A stretch of DNA of 64,000 nt from Fennellomyces sp. T-0311 (Eukaryota > Mucoromycota > Mucoromycetes > Mucorales > Lichtheimiaceae), in assembly GCA_025266875.1 (NCBI GenBank), contig JALLLT010000028.1, positions 1-64,000 of the forward strand. The letters are read 5' to 3'. The translations under genes were made by a program, and so were the position numbers. Shown here one piece after another: positions 1 through 11,379 of this stretch (the stretch's first letter is position 1; each line of letters opens with the position of its first letter). The notes below the pieces were generated by a model. The model saw only the letters and a program-made list of their open reading frames with translations, was not told the origin of the DNA and made no database searches.

Positions 1-867
1 CCAGCAAAAGAGGCATTGACCGTCTTGTTGCCTCGCAATGCCGAACGAAATATGGCACGCATGTTTGCTCGCACGCGATACGTATGTGAGATGCCCAGTC
101 ATTTGGTGCCGGCCACCGATATCCGACGTACCCTCGATGCGAACCGCGAATACTTTGAAACGTTGCTGGATAACGGCGATATGCTTGTCGTTCCTACCTT
201 TGGCTTCCCCGAACATCATCAAGATGCAAAGTATACCATTCCGTACAAAAAGAGTCGGCTGTTGGAATTGGTCGATGGCAAGGAAATGGCCATGGTCGAC
301 CCGCACTGGGATATGAACGAAGGACCGACCGATCTGCTCCGGTGGCGTGAAGCAACCACTCTTTATGCTGTTGAAAACTATGATTTCCATTACGAACCGG
401 TTGTCATAGAAAGCAAGACTGTGCAACCATGGTAACTAATTATTTTGCATGCATGAATGTACCAAGTTAACAATCAAAAAAACAGGTGCGCGGAACGGTT
501 CTTGGATCGACGATCGGCATGTCTGTTTTCAAATTATCTGGCGGGTGGCGAGTTTTGGGTTCTACCAGATGATTTTGTGGTGCAGTTGCCGGATAACAAA
601 GAGTTTGTGATTTCGGATTTCGACGTGAGTTTTTTTCCACATATGTCAACAGAGCAAACATGGGTTCTAATCGTTCTTTTTCTTTTTCTATAGCTGGTAT
701 TGGAGAACCGGCTGTACGCCAAATTCTTTTGGGAACAGTGCGTTCATCATGCAAGACAATTGGACGCACTGGGCTTATGGAAGAGTGCACGGTCAGAGCA
801 TGTTCGCAAACAATGTTCAAGAGTGATTCAAAATTGGGGTAAAGGTCTTATTGGCAAGCCAGAATAA
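1..867 (+). CDS. GT49/LARGE-type glycosyltransferase, 3' part (5' end outside window)
   Basis: The frame is open from base 1. Exons are 1-431, 486-624 and 694-867, with canonical GT-AG introns and continuous frame, stop TAA at 865-867. The visible part, about 247 residues, ends in GLIGKPE. Seen: PRNAERNMAR near the start, a DPHWDMNEGPTDLLRW stretch, YDFHYEPVVI, then FSNYLAGGEFWVLPDDFVVQ. This arrangement fits the family 49 glycosyltransferases (LARGE / B4GAT1-like), type II Golgi enzymes that add sugars to glycoproteins; in fungi the acceptor is not established. The N-terminal membrane anchor and the start are upstream of the window, so I cannot judge whether the gene is intact. The family call comes from remembered motif style, not from an alignment. 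TATAAATATAAATG near 930-943 may serve 3'-end formation. Confidence 0.7.
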
Positions 868-1009
868 TAAAAAAAAAAGATATTGGGGTTTTTTTTGCTT
901 TCAGAAATGTTGCCATGGTAGAATATCTGTATAAATATAAATGCCGTTGCACAATGTTTTGGTTGTCAAAGCGCTCATTCAGCGAGTCCTGGCATTGGGT
1001 ATGTTCCGA

Positions 1010-1390
1010 CTAGTCGGTTTGCGCAAAGGCCATCCTGTTTAGCACTTTGCATACAGTCGGCATTTCTTCGGTATCGATGGCATGCAAGTCAAGGACAGAG
1101 ATGAGACGACAAAGGGGAGTGTTCTTTCCAGATTGAATGTCAGTAGTTTCGGCGAAGGCCGATGGACTCTTCACAAATAATTGGATGTCTTGCATGGCCT
1201 ATAAACCGCGCTTGTCATTGGTGCCTCGATTCAGCGAGCCAAGCGCCGAGTGTTCCTGAATAATATTAGTGTCGGCTGCCGTTCGCAAAAGCATCCATCC
1301 CTTTTATGGCACTGCTGGACTCTGCCTTGGCGCCATCCCTAGTTGAACTGAACCACACCGCTTCGTTTCATTCGGTCAAGCCAAAGAGAC
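1010..1390 (-). pseudogene. Unrecognised minus-strand coding relic
   Basis: Reading the minus strand from about 1390, an open frame of about 32 codons (FSSTRDGAKAESSSAIKGM) runs into a stop. A +1 frame then continues (LLRTAADTNIIQEHSALG), meets one in-frame TAG next to position 1200, and goes on in the same frame to a stop at 1010 (ISVLDLHAIDTEEM). Composition looks protein-like, but one shift and one stop break it. No family was recognised. It could be a decayed gene, or a small gene with an intron I did not resolve. The rest of 868-1672 shows only the pyrimidine-rich leader of the next gene. Confidence 0.25.
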
Positions 1391-1672
1391 GATGGGGGTT
1401 CTTCTTTTATTACACAATCAAGACAAGGATGGGTTGATTGATCGCCAATGAGGAGAGGGTAGTAGCTGCAGCGAGCGCGCGTCGACACGTTGGCTAGATA
1501 AACAAAGAGAGGAAAAGAGAAAAAAAGAGAGCAGTAGTCAAGTCACTGTGCCAAAAAAAAATAAAAGGGGGGCAGGCTGCCAAGAGAGTGAACGTTTACC
1601 CGCCTGTTCCAAAACTACGGCTTTTCCTTGCCACCTTTTTTTTTCTTTCCTCTTCCTCTTCATCCCACTTCA

Positions 1673-2779
1673 ATGAGCCACACTGCTCAACGGCCTCTCA
1701 TGGATTCACAATATACTACTGCTACTTCATTACCACCTCCAGCACCATACTATGCTACCACCTCCACGCCGACCACAATCCCCGACACGATGCCCGGCCC
1801 ATCGTACCTGCATGACCCACGGCAGCATCGGGCACCGGCAGCGTACGAAGAGGAGAAGGAGGCGGGCGGGCTATCCACAGCCGAGTCGTACTGCGGATCG
1901 ATTGGGTTTGACGAGCGAGAAAAGAGGTAGCGGATTTCAAGTTCAAAAAAGACGTGGAGCACAAAGGAGGCTAAAAGGGCGGGCGACATGTAGAACATAC
2001 GAATTAGTTGTATGCCAGCAACCTCTGCATGCACGCATGTGTGGGTTCGGCGAAAAGGACCGACGGCCCATCGATCCACCACCGATCGTCAAATTAATTG
2101 TCCAGCAAGAAGGTCAACAGGGCCCTGTGGATGTCCAGTAAGTTTTCCCCCACTTGTTGTTATTGGCAACACGCGATTGAACCGTTGCAACAGAACGCTA
2201 CAGACGCCGTTCTTTGTACTGCATGTGACATTGTGGTCGGCGGACCGAGAAGAGGAACGCAACATCATTTCGAATCCACCCAAGTGCACGCGGGTGTTGA
2301 TGGGATCGTTGGTGAGCTCGCCAAGCTTATTAAAGAATCCAGCGGGTGAGCAGGGGTTGTATTTCGCCTTTCCGGACCTGAGCATTCGAACCGAGGGCCG
2401 ATATACTTTAAGATTCAGTCTGATGAAATTGGCCAGGTATGTGCGCGTGTACCCAAATCTTGATAGCAACCCCCTCCTCATTCGAATACAGCTCGGATTT
2501 TCAAACGGATGCCAAATCAAAGATCATTGCCCAGGTCTTTTCAGACCCGTTCACCGTCTATTCGGCTAAAAAGGTACGTGCGTCGTATCCGTGCGGTTGG
2601 CTTTGGTATTCATGCAAGCGTTGTGCGTAGTTCCCCGGCATGACAGGTAAACAAGCGATAAAGTTTTGATTTGCGCAAAATAGGGCTGATGCGGCAGGAT
2701 AGAATCGACGGAATTGTCCAAAGCGTTCGCCAAGCAGGGCCTCAAAATACCCATTCGGAATGATGGTAAGTATCGTTAA
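1673..2779 (+). CDS. Velvet-domain transcriptional regulator (VelB/VosA type), velvet gene 1
   Basis: Exons are 1673-1926, 1994-2137, 2194-2436, 2492-2573, 2631-2646 (16 nt) and 2703-2765 or beyond; all junctions keep frame. About 85 residues of Pro/Thr/Ser-rich N-terminus precede the velvet domain. The domain starts at [19 protein letters not shown], continues with [32 protein letters not shown] and [14 protein letters not shown], and closes with [19 protein letters not shown]. Velvet proteins dimerise and bind DNA through an NF-kB-like fold and link development, light response and secondary metabolism. The 3' end is uncertain. Reading through the last GTAAGT gives a stop at 2777-2779 (about 271 aa). 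Splicing at 2766 to the AG before 2819 instead gives a basic tail running into a CA microsatellite. AATAAA lies at 2909-2914. ThrRS follows on the same strand, then a second velvet gene. Confidence 0.88.
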
Positions 2780-2865
2780 AAAGCCGTAGTCCAGCGTTTA
2801 GGTTCGACTCACTCTAGGCATCAGTACGGGCAAGGAAAGGCGGCGCCGATCTCTAAAAAAGAACA

Positions 2866-2888
2866 TACACACGCACACACACACACAC
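2866..2888. repeat. CA microsatellite
   Basis: An (AC)n run with one G interruption, just 3' of velvet gene 1 and possibly inside its last exon if the 2766 intron is spliced. It is followed by a CACTAT/CACAAT-rich stretch and the AATAAA at 2909. Confidence 0.9.
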
Positions 2889-3161
2889 TATCACACTATC
2901 ACAATCACAATAAACCTTGTACCTTTTTTTCTTTGTTGTTTTGTACCATCCAACCGCGCGATTGTCCAGCCTATTGCCCTGTGATTAATCAGCATGAGCC
3001 TAGGAGCACCCAGCATGATTATTCAGCAACGTCGCTGGAAACGGCAAGTGATTCACAGTGATTCCTGGTGGTTGCCGCAGTTCCCATGGTGGCTGAGCGT
3101 TAAACCTACTATTTTAAACAATTTGACACCAGCAACACTTTGTTCTTTCTCCATCGAAGAA

Positions 3162-5454
3162 ATGCCAGCTGAAGCAGCTCCCGTCGACAAGCCCGTCGCC
3201 AACAAGCCAGCCAAGGCTGACAAGAAGGCCAAGAAGGCCAAGGCTCCTGCCGCTGAAAGTGCCTATCCTTTGGAGGTAGCCCTCGCAGCCAAACCAGTGG
3301 AACCAATGTCACCTTACGTTGACATTGTCACTTTCTTTTTTTATTATTAGGTGAACCCCCTCCGGAATACCTCCAGCACCGTATCGAAATGTTCGACCGC
3401 CTCAAGGCAAAGGCCGATGCTGCCTTGAAGGGTAAAAGCTTATCAATTGGACAACAACTGTCAAAGCTAAAACCGCAACGTTAGAAAAACCACGCGAACC
3501 CATTACCATCACCCTTCCCGACGGCACCACCAAGGAAGGTGTTTCGTACGAAACCTCGCCCATGGCCATTGCTATGGGGATTGCAAAGTCACTGGCGGAG
3601 CGTACGGTGATTGCTCGCGTGGATGGCGAACTGTGGGATTTGGAGCGACCCCTGGAATCGTCGTGCAAGCTGGAATTGCTTGACTTTGAACACGAAGATG
3701 GCAAAAAGGTATTCTGGCACTCGAGCGCTCACATGTTGGGTGAAGCTGCCGAGCGTCACTATGGTTGTCATTTGTGCATCGGTCCTCCTCTCGAAGACGG
3801 CTTCTACTATGAGATGGGTTTGAAGGAACGTGTCGTGTCGCAGCAAGATTACGCACCGTTGGAAAAGCTGGTTGGCCAGATCAACAAGGAAAAGCAGCCC
3901 TTTGAACGATTGGTCATTACCAAAGAAGAGCTTTTGGAAATGTTCAAGCATAACCCTTACAAGGTACACATCATCAACGACAAGATCCCCGACGGCAGCT
4001 CCACCACCGTCTACCGCTGCGGTCCCTTGATCGATTTGTGCCGCGGTCCCCACGTCCCTCACACTGGCCGCGTCAAGGCCTTCACGATCACCAAGAACTC
4101 GTCGTCCTACTTTTTGGGTGATGCCAAGAACGATTCGCTTCAACGTCTGTACGGTATCTCGTTCCCCGACAAGAAGCAGATGACCGAGTACAAAAAGTTC
4201 ATTGAGGAAGCCGCCAAGCGCGATCATCGCAAGATCGGCAAAGAGCAAGAGCTCTTCTTCTTCCATGAATTGTCGCCCGGTTCGGCATTCATGTTGCCCC
4301 ACGGTGCACGCATCTACAACGCGCTCGTTGATCTGATCAAGAAGGAGTACCAAGCGCGCGGCTTCACCGAAGTCATCACTCCCAACATGTTCAACTTGAA
4401 ACTGTGGAACCAATCCGGCCACGCGGCCAAGTACAAGGAAAACATGTTCTGTTTGGAAGTGGACAAGGAAGAATTCGCATTGAAGCCCATGAACTGCCCT
4501 GGTCACTGTTTGATGTTTGGCCACAAGGACCGCAGTTATCGCGAACTGCCCATCCGTCTTGCTGACTTTGGTGTGGTGCATCGCAACGAGTTCTCGGGTG
4601 CCTTGTCGGGCTTGACCCGTGTGCGTCGATTCCAGCAAGACGATGCGCATATTTTCTGTCGACAGGATCAGATCGAGGAAGAAGTGGCCAACTGCTTCGA
4701 CTTTTTGAACCACGTGTACGGCATCTTTGGCTTTGAGTTCCATCTCAAGCTGTCGACCCGTCCGGAAAACTACATTGGCGAGCTCAGCGTGTGGGACAAT
4801 GCCGAAAAGAAGCTGGAGGATTCATTGAACAAGTTTGCTCAAAAGAAGGGCGTGCAATGGGAATTGAATGCTGGTGACGGTGCCTTTTATGGCCCCAAGA
4901 TCGACATTGTCATTTACGATGCCTTGCGCAGAAAGCACCAGTGCGCCACCATCCAGCTTGATTTCCAATTGCCTGTGCGATTCAAGCTTGAATACCGCAC
5001 TGAGAACCGCGGCGAGGATGAGTCGTATGCTCGTCCTGTGATTATCCACAGAGCCATCCTGGGTTCGGTCGAGCGCATGATGGGTATCTTGATCGAGCAC
5101 TTTGCCGGCAAATTCCCGTTCTGGCTGTCACCCCGCCAGATCAGCGTCATCCCTGTGGCTGCTCCGTTCACCAAGTACGCGCAGGAAATCACCGACCTGC
5201 TTGTCTCCAAGGGCATCTACGCCGACGCCGACCTGTCGGACAACACCCTCAACAAGAAGATTCGAAACAGCGAATTGTCGCACTACAACTTTATCTTTGT
5301 GGTGGGCGGCGAGGAGGAGAGCACCCGGTCGGTCAACGTGCGCAATCGAGACGACGTCGGCACCAAGGCCAAGGGCAAGACCATCCCGCTGGACGACGTT
5401 GTTGCGGCCGTGGTTGCCTTGAAGGAGAGCAAGAGTTTGGAGAACAAGATCTAA
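3162..5454 (+). CDS. THS1: Threonyl-tRNA synthetase, cytosolic type
   Basis: Class II aminoacyl-tRNA synthetase that charges tRNA-Thr. My frame-consistent model is 3162-3258, 3351-3431, 3485-5454, giving 715 aa, close to the yeast enzyme's roughly 734. Order: Lys/Ala-rich eukaryotic extension (about 1-35); TGS domain (about 60-120, [15 protein letters not shown]); editing domain with [16 protein letters not shown] (about 138-153); class II core with MNCPGHC zinc/active-site region, [20 protein letters not shown] (motif 2) and [14 protein letters not shown] (motif 3); C-terminal anticodon-binding domain. The ATG at 3162 gives the usual MPAEAAP-like start, but the frame is open upstream to an ATG at 2994. 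The strongest-looking first donor (GAG|GTAGCC, 3276) would shift the frame, whereas GAAA|GTGCCT at 3259 keeps it; that junction needs RNA evidence. ATATAAATAAAG after the stop is the likely poly(A) signal. Confidence 0.95.
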
Positions 5455-5513
5455 TATAAATAAAGCATTTTATTTTTCTATTGTGTTCTTTCTTCTCCCC
5501 GCATATAACCCTA

Positions 5514-6469
5514 ATGTCGGTGCCTCCGCCTCTGGGCCTTGGACGGCCGAGTCGAAACAGTATCCGATACCGTCTAGGTATTTGTTGCTGTCCCCGCCCA
5601 AGAAGCTGTTAATAAATGTAAAGTGATTGTGCAGCAGCCTATCCGCGCGCGCAGTTGCGGTTTTGGCGAGAAGGACAAGCGACCCATAGATCCCCCGGTG
5701 ATTCTGCGCCTGTGCACCGAAACCAATGACCAAAAGTTGGAGAATGTGAGGTAAGTGGGAGCAACACGCCACTGAAAAAGGTGGACTGAGTTTGTCGTGT
5801 GTCACTTGTATGCAACCCAAAGAGAGCTGGACACAATCTCGCTGTTCGTGGTGCAATGTGAACTCTATTCTGAGGATGGACAATCGAGGTGCGATCAAGT
5901 GTTTGTGCCGTCGGCGCCGTCGTCAAGCGCTTCTTCGTCACGATTAGAAAACGTGCTGACGTTTGACGAACCACGTCCAGTGCGGAACTTGATCGGCGGA
6001 CTTGCGACCAATGCGTACCAGCTCAAGGACCTGGAGCGCGAGCTGGGGGTGTTTTTCATCTTCCAGGACCTGTCGATACGCACAGAAGGGCGCTTTCGGC
6101 TGAAATTTTTGTTTCTGGATCTAAGTGCTGGGTAAAAAAAAAACATTGAAACTAAAAAAAAAAAAAACTGAAAGCGGTGTAGGGAGCCGCTGACAATGAG
6201 CACGAGTGTGCTGGATCAGGTCATGAGCGAGCCGTTCAGCGTCTACACGGCCAAAAACTTCCCTGGCATGACAGGTATTTAGGGAGGAGCTTGGATGCAA
6301 AGCAGCGTAAATAAGACTGGCATGAATAACAGAATCGACGGAGCTGTCACGGTGTTTTGCCAAACAAGGCATCAAGATTTCGATCCGTAAGGATAAGGTC
6401 CAGCAACGGATAGGAGATGGACTGTATGGCGTCAACCGCGCCAACCCAACCCGAAGAGCGTCGCCCTGA
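5514..6469 (+). CDS. Velvet-domain transcriptional regulator, velvet gene 2
   Basis: Exons are 5514-5577, 5624-5750, 5823-6131, 6183-6274 and 6333-6469; the total of 729 nt gives 242 aa with every junction in frame. The velvet domain begins almost at the N-terminus: YRLVIVQQPIRARSCGFGEK, then KRPIDPPVILRL. A serine-rich insert (about residues 95-115) precedes [33 protein letters not shown] and ESTELSRCFAKQGIKISIRK. A basic tail closes it (RANPTRRASP). The short N-terminus and divergent first half suggest a VosA/VelC-like member rather than a VelB orthologue, but assignment needs a tree. The intron inside FPGMT-E has the same position and phase as in velvet gene 1 (after ACA-G), so the two are paralogous. 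ATAAAA directly after the stop is a plausible poly(A) signal. Confidence 0.9.
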
Positions 6470-6675
6470 ATAAAAAAGAGTCTTTTCTGAAAACAAGTCC
6501 TCGTGTTTGGTTGCAACGTTGCACATAAAAAAAATCGGTGCCTTTCAGGTCCCAACCCCTCGCTCTCCTTTCAACCTGTTCCCTTTTTTCTTTCGCCCTT
6601 TCTTTTAACCCGCCTGCCGCTTTTTTTCTTATTTGCTTACCGCTTTTCCCCTTTCTTTCTGATACGTTTTGAATT

Positions 6676-9670
6676 ATGACCGAAGTCATAGCTGAGGAAG
6701 AGAACGTCAACCAGCTCCCGCCTCCAGTGCTGGCTCGTCTCCGAGATATGCAAGAGTGTGACAAGGTGGCCGAGCAGAAAGAGCCGGTGGTTGATTTGGC
6801 TCATCTCATGGAATCGAGATCCATTGAACAGGTCGAGCCGCAAGCACAAGCTTTCCCGCGCACCAAGCGCGATGCCGGCTCCACCATAGCTGAACGACGA
6901 CGCATCCCCGCCTCTACCGAGAAATTAAAGTTGTATGCGCAGATCAGCAACCCACAGCTCCGCATCTCCACCTCCAATGCCATTCTCGAGCGCTTTGAGA
7001 GGGAGAATGCCGAACTATCACCTCAAGTAAATAAAGAAAAATAAAAGGCCAATCAAGCCTCTGCTTTGCCCAGATTACATAATTAACCAAGTGTTTCTTT
7101 TTCCCCTGAAACAATAGGCTTCCGAGGATTATCTGCTAGCCCGTTTAGAACGACAGAATGCACTCTTGAGCGCCGACCCAAAGTCGGTGTGCATCGAATC
7201 CAACAGGCTCAAGACCGACTTTTCGACCGTGCGTGATCTGCAACAGCAGGACACCACGGTTGATTGGGAGTTCTGGGAGTGTCTCGTTGACGATTTCAAT
7301 GCCGCCGCCACAAAACTCCCACACTTGCTCACTGCCAAATTGAGCCGTGGCATTCCTGACCGAGTCCGTGGTGTTGTCTGGCGTGCAATGTCGCAATCAT
7401 CCGCAACGCATCTCGAGTCTATCTACGATAAGCTTGTTCAGGAACACTCCGAATCCTCGCCCTACGAACGAGTCATCCAGCGCGACTTGTCACGTACCTT
7501 CCCGCAGGTAGCCATGTTCAAGAGCGACAATGGCGAAGGCCAGCAGGCCATGGGACGTCTCTTGCGTGCGTACAGCGTGTACGATGCCCACGTGGGATAT
7601 TGTCAAGGCCTGGCGTTCCTGGTGGGGCCATTACTAATGACGGTAAGATGATCCGTGAACTGATTTGGCCGGGCAGGGTGATTGATATGGTTTGACAGAT
7701 GCCCGAGAAGGAAGCGTTCTGTGTCTTTGTCAGGTGAGTTTAACTTTGTTCCCCTGAAAAAGAAGGAGCACGTGTTGAACCCGACGTCCATTAGACTGAT
7801 GGAGACTTACGATATGCGCACAATGTTCACCCTCAACATGGAAGGCCTTCATCTTCGTCTGCACCAATACTCCACGCTGCTGCAACAGCTGTGCCCCGAG
7901 CTGAGCGGCCACTTGACGCAACACGGTATCCACCCTGCCATGTATGCATCGCAGTGGTTCTTGACCCTGTTTGCGTACTCGTTCCCCATTCCGCTCGTGT
8001 TGCGCATCTACGATCTGGTGTTTGCCGAGGGTGCCGTCGAGACCATCACTCGCGTCGCCATCGCCGTCATGCAAAAGAACCAGCAAAAGCTCTTGGAGAT
8101 CGACGACTTTGAGGAATTGATGCTCTACTTGGCTAGCCGCAAACTTTACGACGATGCATTTTCGTCGTGCGACGAGGTAATCGTCGACGCCATGGCGTTG
8201 AGCACTATTATCACGAAAGCCAAGGTCGACAGTCTTGCCGCGTCGCATCAAAAGGAATTGGAAAAGGAAAAGACGCAGACGCAGCAAGTCGTTGCCATCC
8301 GATTGCCCACCAAGCACAAGAAGCGAGAATCGTGGTTTTCCTGGAAGTCAGTGCAACAGCAACAACAGCAGCCCATGTCACCCACGTCCCCGACCACCCC
8401 TCAGCGACAGGACAAGACCATGCAAGTCCTGCATCAGCAAATCGAAGACTTGCTGCTGGCGCTGTCGCGGTTGCAAAAGGAACATTCAGCCTTGTCCGAC
8501 GAGATGATGCAAGTCCAAATGAAGGATCTGGATCGTGAGGCGGAGCGTCAAAAGCTTGCTAAGCGTAACCATGTCTTGGAAAAACGTGTCAAAAAGTACA
8601 AGCTCAAGCTTCAGCAGCATCAGTTGTCGAGTCCGCACATGGAAGACGCCGAATTCCGCACTTTTGTCAATTCGCTTCGTGGCAGCGGCGATTTCGGTGC
8701 CTTGGTCGCTGGTGCTCTTTCCACCACGCCGCCCGCCGTCACCGAAGAAGTTGAAAGATCCGAAGAAGACGAAGAAGAAGAGAAACAACAGCCCAAAGTA
8801 GTCGATGGCCAGACCGATTGTCACGTCAACACCCAGCTGGCTCAAAAGTACGATCAACTGTATAAGCAACACACAACCGCCACTGAGCAACTCGAGTCGG
8901 CTCATTTATTGCAAGAAACATTGAGCGCCAAAAACCTGGAACTTCAAGCGCAAGTCGAATCATTGACATTGGAACGCGACCAAGTATTGGAAGAACGCGA
9001 CGCAATTGAGCAAGAAAACGATGATTTGCAGGTCAAGTTAGCAGCCGCCAAAAAGACAGCATCCGACTTGCAAGGTGAGAAATTGGACTTGGCAAAGCAA
9101 GTCGAAACGCTCGAGAAGCAAGTGGAAGGACTCGAAGAAGAGAAACGCAATTATCTGATGCCTCGCGGATCGTTCACCGAAGAAGTACTGGCTGCTCATC
9201 AGACATTGTTTGGTGCAGCCAAGGCAGCTGCTGAAGAAAATAGTCGTCGTCATACCATGCATGCCACCCGGGACGAGTTCCAAGCCAAGTATATCGAGAG
9301 TGATCTGCGTTGCCGCGAATTGGAAAAGTTGTTGGCTGAAGCCAAATGCAAGTTGGCCGAATACGAGTCGTGTCGCTTGAATCCAGCCCCGCGCAGACGA
9401 TCTACTCTTAAAACAGCAGGCCGCATGAGCATGCCTACTAGTCCTTGCTCCATCGATCAACGGTACAGTTTTGCAGCCGAACCGAGAGAATCCACAGACA
9501 GCTTCACTTCGACAGCATCCAAGCGGTCAAGCATGTACTCGCGCATATGGAATTCGTTCGGTACCAGTACAACTGCCACTTCTCCGGCTTCCAGCGTCGC
9601 TCAAAAGAGTCCAACGCTGACTGCAGCAAAGCCCATCGAAGACCTTGTCGAGGAACCACAGCAAATCTAA
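6676..9670 (+). CDS. TBC-domain Rab GTPase-activating protein (Gyp5/EVI5-like)
   Basis: Exons are 6676-7026, 7118-7642, 7699-7733 (35 nt) and 7795-9670; 2787 nt, 928 aa, all in frame. A low-complexity N-terminus of about 170 residues leads into a TBC domain (about 190-400). GIPDRVRGVVWRAM (about 194-208) carries the arginine finger and VGYCQGLAFLVG (about 276-287) the glutamine finger, so both catalytic residues of dual-finger Rab GAPs are present. Further TBC blocks include YASQWFLTLFAYSFP and RIYDLVFAEG. Downstream are a Gln-rich linker and long heptad-type coiled coil from about 490 to 830, then a Ser/Thr-rich tail. This order (TBC then coiled coil) matches yeast Gyp5/Gyl1 and animal EVI5, which act on Rab GTPases in ER-Golgi and post-Golgi traffic. 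The substrate Rab cannot be read from sequence. The start at 6676 is the first ATG of the frame. Confidence 0.92.
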
Positions 9671-11379
9671 TTTAGTATACCCTTTCTTTTTCTCACTTAT
9701 TTCTTATGCCCTTTGATATTGTTTTTTTTCCTTCTGCCCCCAATCCCCTTATAAGATATAGTATGTTTAACTACTTGTGTGCGCGCCCCCTTTTAACTTA
9801 TTACGCTTTTTCCTTTTTATTTTACGTCCTTTGTTGTTGTCTATTTTTGTCTAAACAACCCAATTATTAAAGTCGCTTTGAGCGATTCGTTCAATTTTGT
9901 TTTTTCTTTTATGAAATATATTCATTTCAATCACGAAGGAGTAGTTTGATCCGGTGAAACTGTTTGTTCATGATCGGCGCACTGCAGCTGTTGAATGGGA
10001 TGGACCCTTTGCTGGCAAAAAATAAGCAAATAACATACGTACTCCTTTTCCAGCACGGACATGTTCCAGGGAGACTCTCAAAGCGGAAGTAACTTTCTTC
10101 ATTTGTTCATTAAGCATTGTATTCTAGTTCATATGTCTTTCGTTGCTTTGAGGGGATCGTCAGGGACAGAGGGGTTTGTCCTTTGTTGTTTTTTTGAATA
10201 TGTAGTAACAACTTCTTTCTTTCATCTACCACCTAGCTCATTTCTTCAAGAACATTCTACCTGGTTGTACGTAGTATTATAAGCTGAATCAACCGGGAGT
10301 GAGAAGTGGTCTGTACATACCTGCTCAATCGTCTCGTCGCACAAGTTCCGATCAAAACGAGCACTAGGTCATCTTTTGTCAATCTACAAGTCCAAATTGC
10401 GCCTATCACTGCCGTAAGTGCAATAGTCGGTCGGTCCCGTGATACTAAACTTGAGCTATAGGAGGTTAGAAGTTCGATTGCTTTATGTAATCCAGAAACA
10501 GAAACTGATAGGTGATATATAGTTGGTTTGTACACACTCATTGACAAATGTGGCCTAAGCCAGACATTTGGTTACAACGCAATGCAAGCCGGAGATGTTA
10601 TATGCATAATCCCTTCTGTCGGCCGCAGAGCATGGGAATAATAGATTTAGAACAGACTATACTGTTATATCAACCTAACCAATAGTCGTATAGAAGGGAG
10701 GAGCTTGGGTCGATGCCTCTTGATCCAGAAATTTATATGTATCTGTTGATGGTATCACAGAGCCACAACGGCAAGAACGCAAGCCAACCTGCAGAACTAT
10801 GTAGTATGATAGTTAGTCGATATCAACGAATGAGTGCTTTTAGATTGATACGAATAAGTAATGTCCAGCTCCTAGTTTCACCATGAGGCGGGTCAAAAGT
10901 ACAAAGGTAATAAAAAAGGGACTAGGAAGTATCTTTGAAAGTTTGTGTGATATGTTTATTTAAATGCAACGCCCTATATATGCGTTTATATCTTTTAGTC
11001 TATTGAATTAGCGATGGCAGTTTAGGTAGTGTTTCGTATTCAGAACTGCCTGAATAGATAAAAGACTATCGTATCCTACATCTTCCTCAGAGAATGCCTT
11101 CCTTTCCGGCGATGGTGACCAACGTACTGCCTAATCACTTATCTATTGTTCGGATAAATTAAAGTGGTCATTGGATGTCCTAGATCGGACCAAAGTAATT
11201 CCCAACGTATGTGTTCGAAACTGGACCAATAGATAGAGTACGATTGGTGCCTCCATTAGAACGAATAAGGAAGCGTTTATCCCGACCGCTTCAACAGTGC
11301 AAATATCAAGAGTAGTTGTTCATCAATAAGTGATCTTTAATTTGGTCTCGCCCTTAATAAAGTCCCAGTCCGTTTGAAG
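9671..11379. other. Non-coding / gene-poor stretch
   Basis: The first 300 bases are T-rich 3' UTR-like sequence of the TBC gene, with ATTATTAAAG near 9865 as a possible poly(A) element. The remainder holds only short ORFs on both strands (for example 10061-10282 plus and 10257-10547 minus) with no recognisable protein and no TIR, tRNA or repeat unit that I could see. Confidence 0.6.

Noticed and set aside
2805..2818. GGTTCGACTC resembling a tRNA B box
   Set aside because: No A box or cloverleaf arms fit around it; it sits in the last intron or 3' UTR of velvet gene 1.
3589..4743. 384-codon minus-strand ORF across threonyl-tRNA synthetase
   Set aside because: It lies wholly antisense to an exon with strong family motifs; its sequence is the mirror of codon bias (Leu/Val/Gln-rich) and matches nothing.
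7730..8317. 195-codon minus-strand ORF over the TBC exon
   Set aside because: Antisense shadow of the TBC domain, with no independent start context or splice signals.
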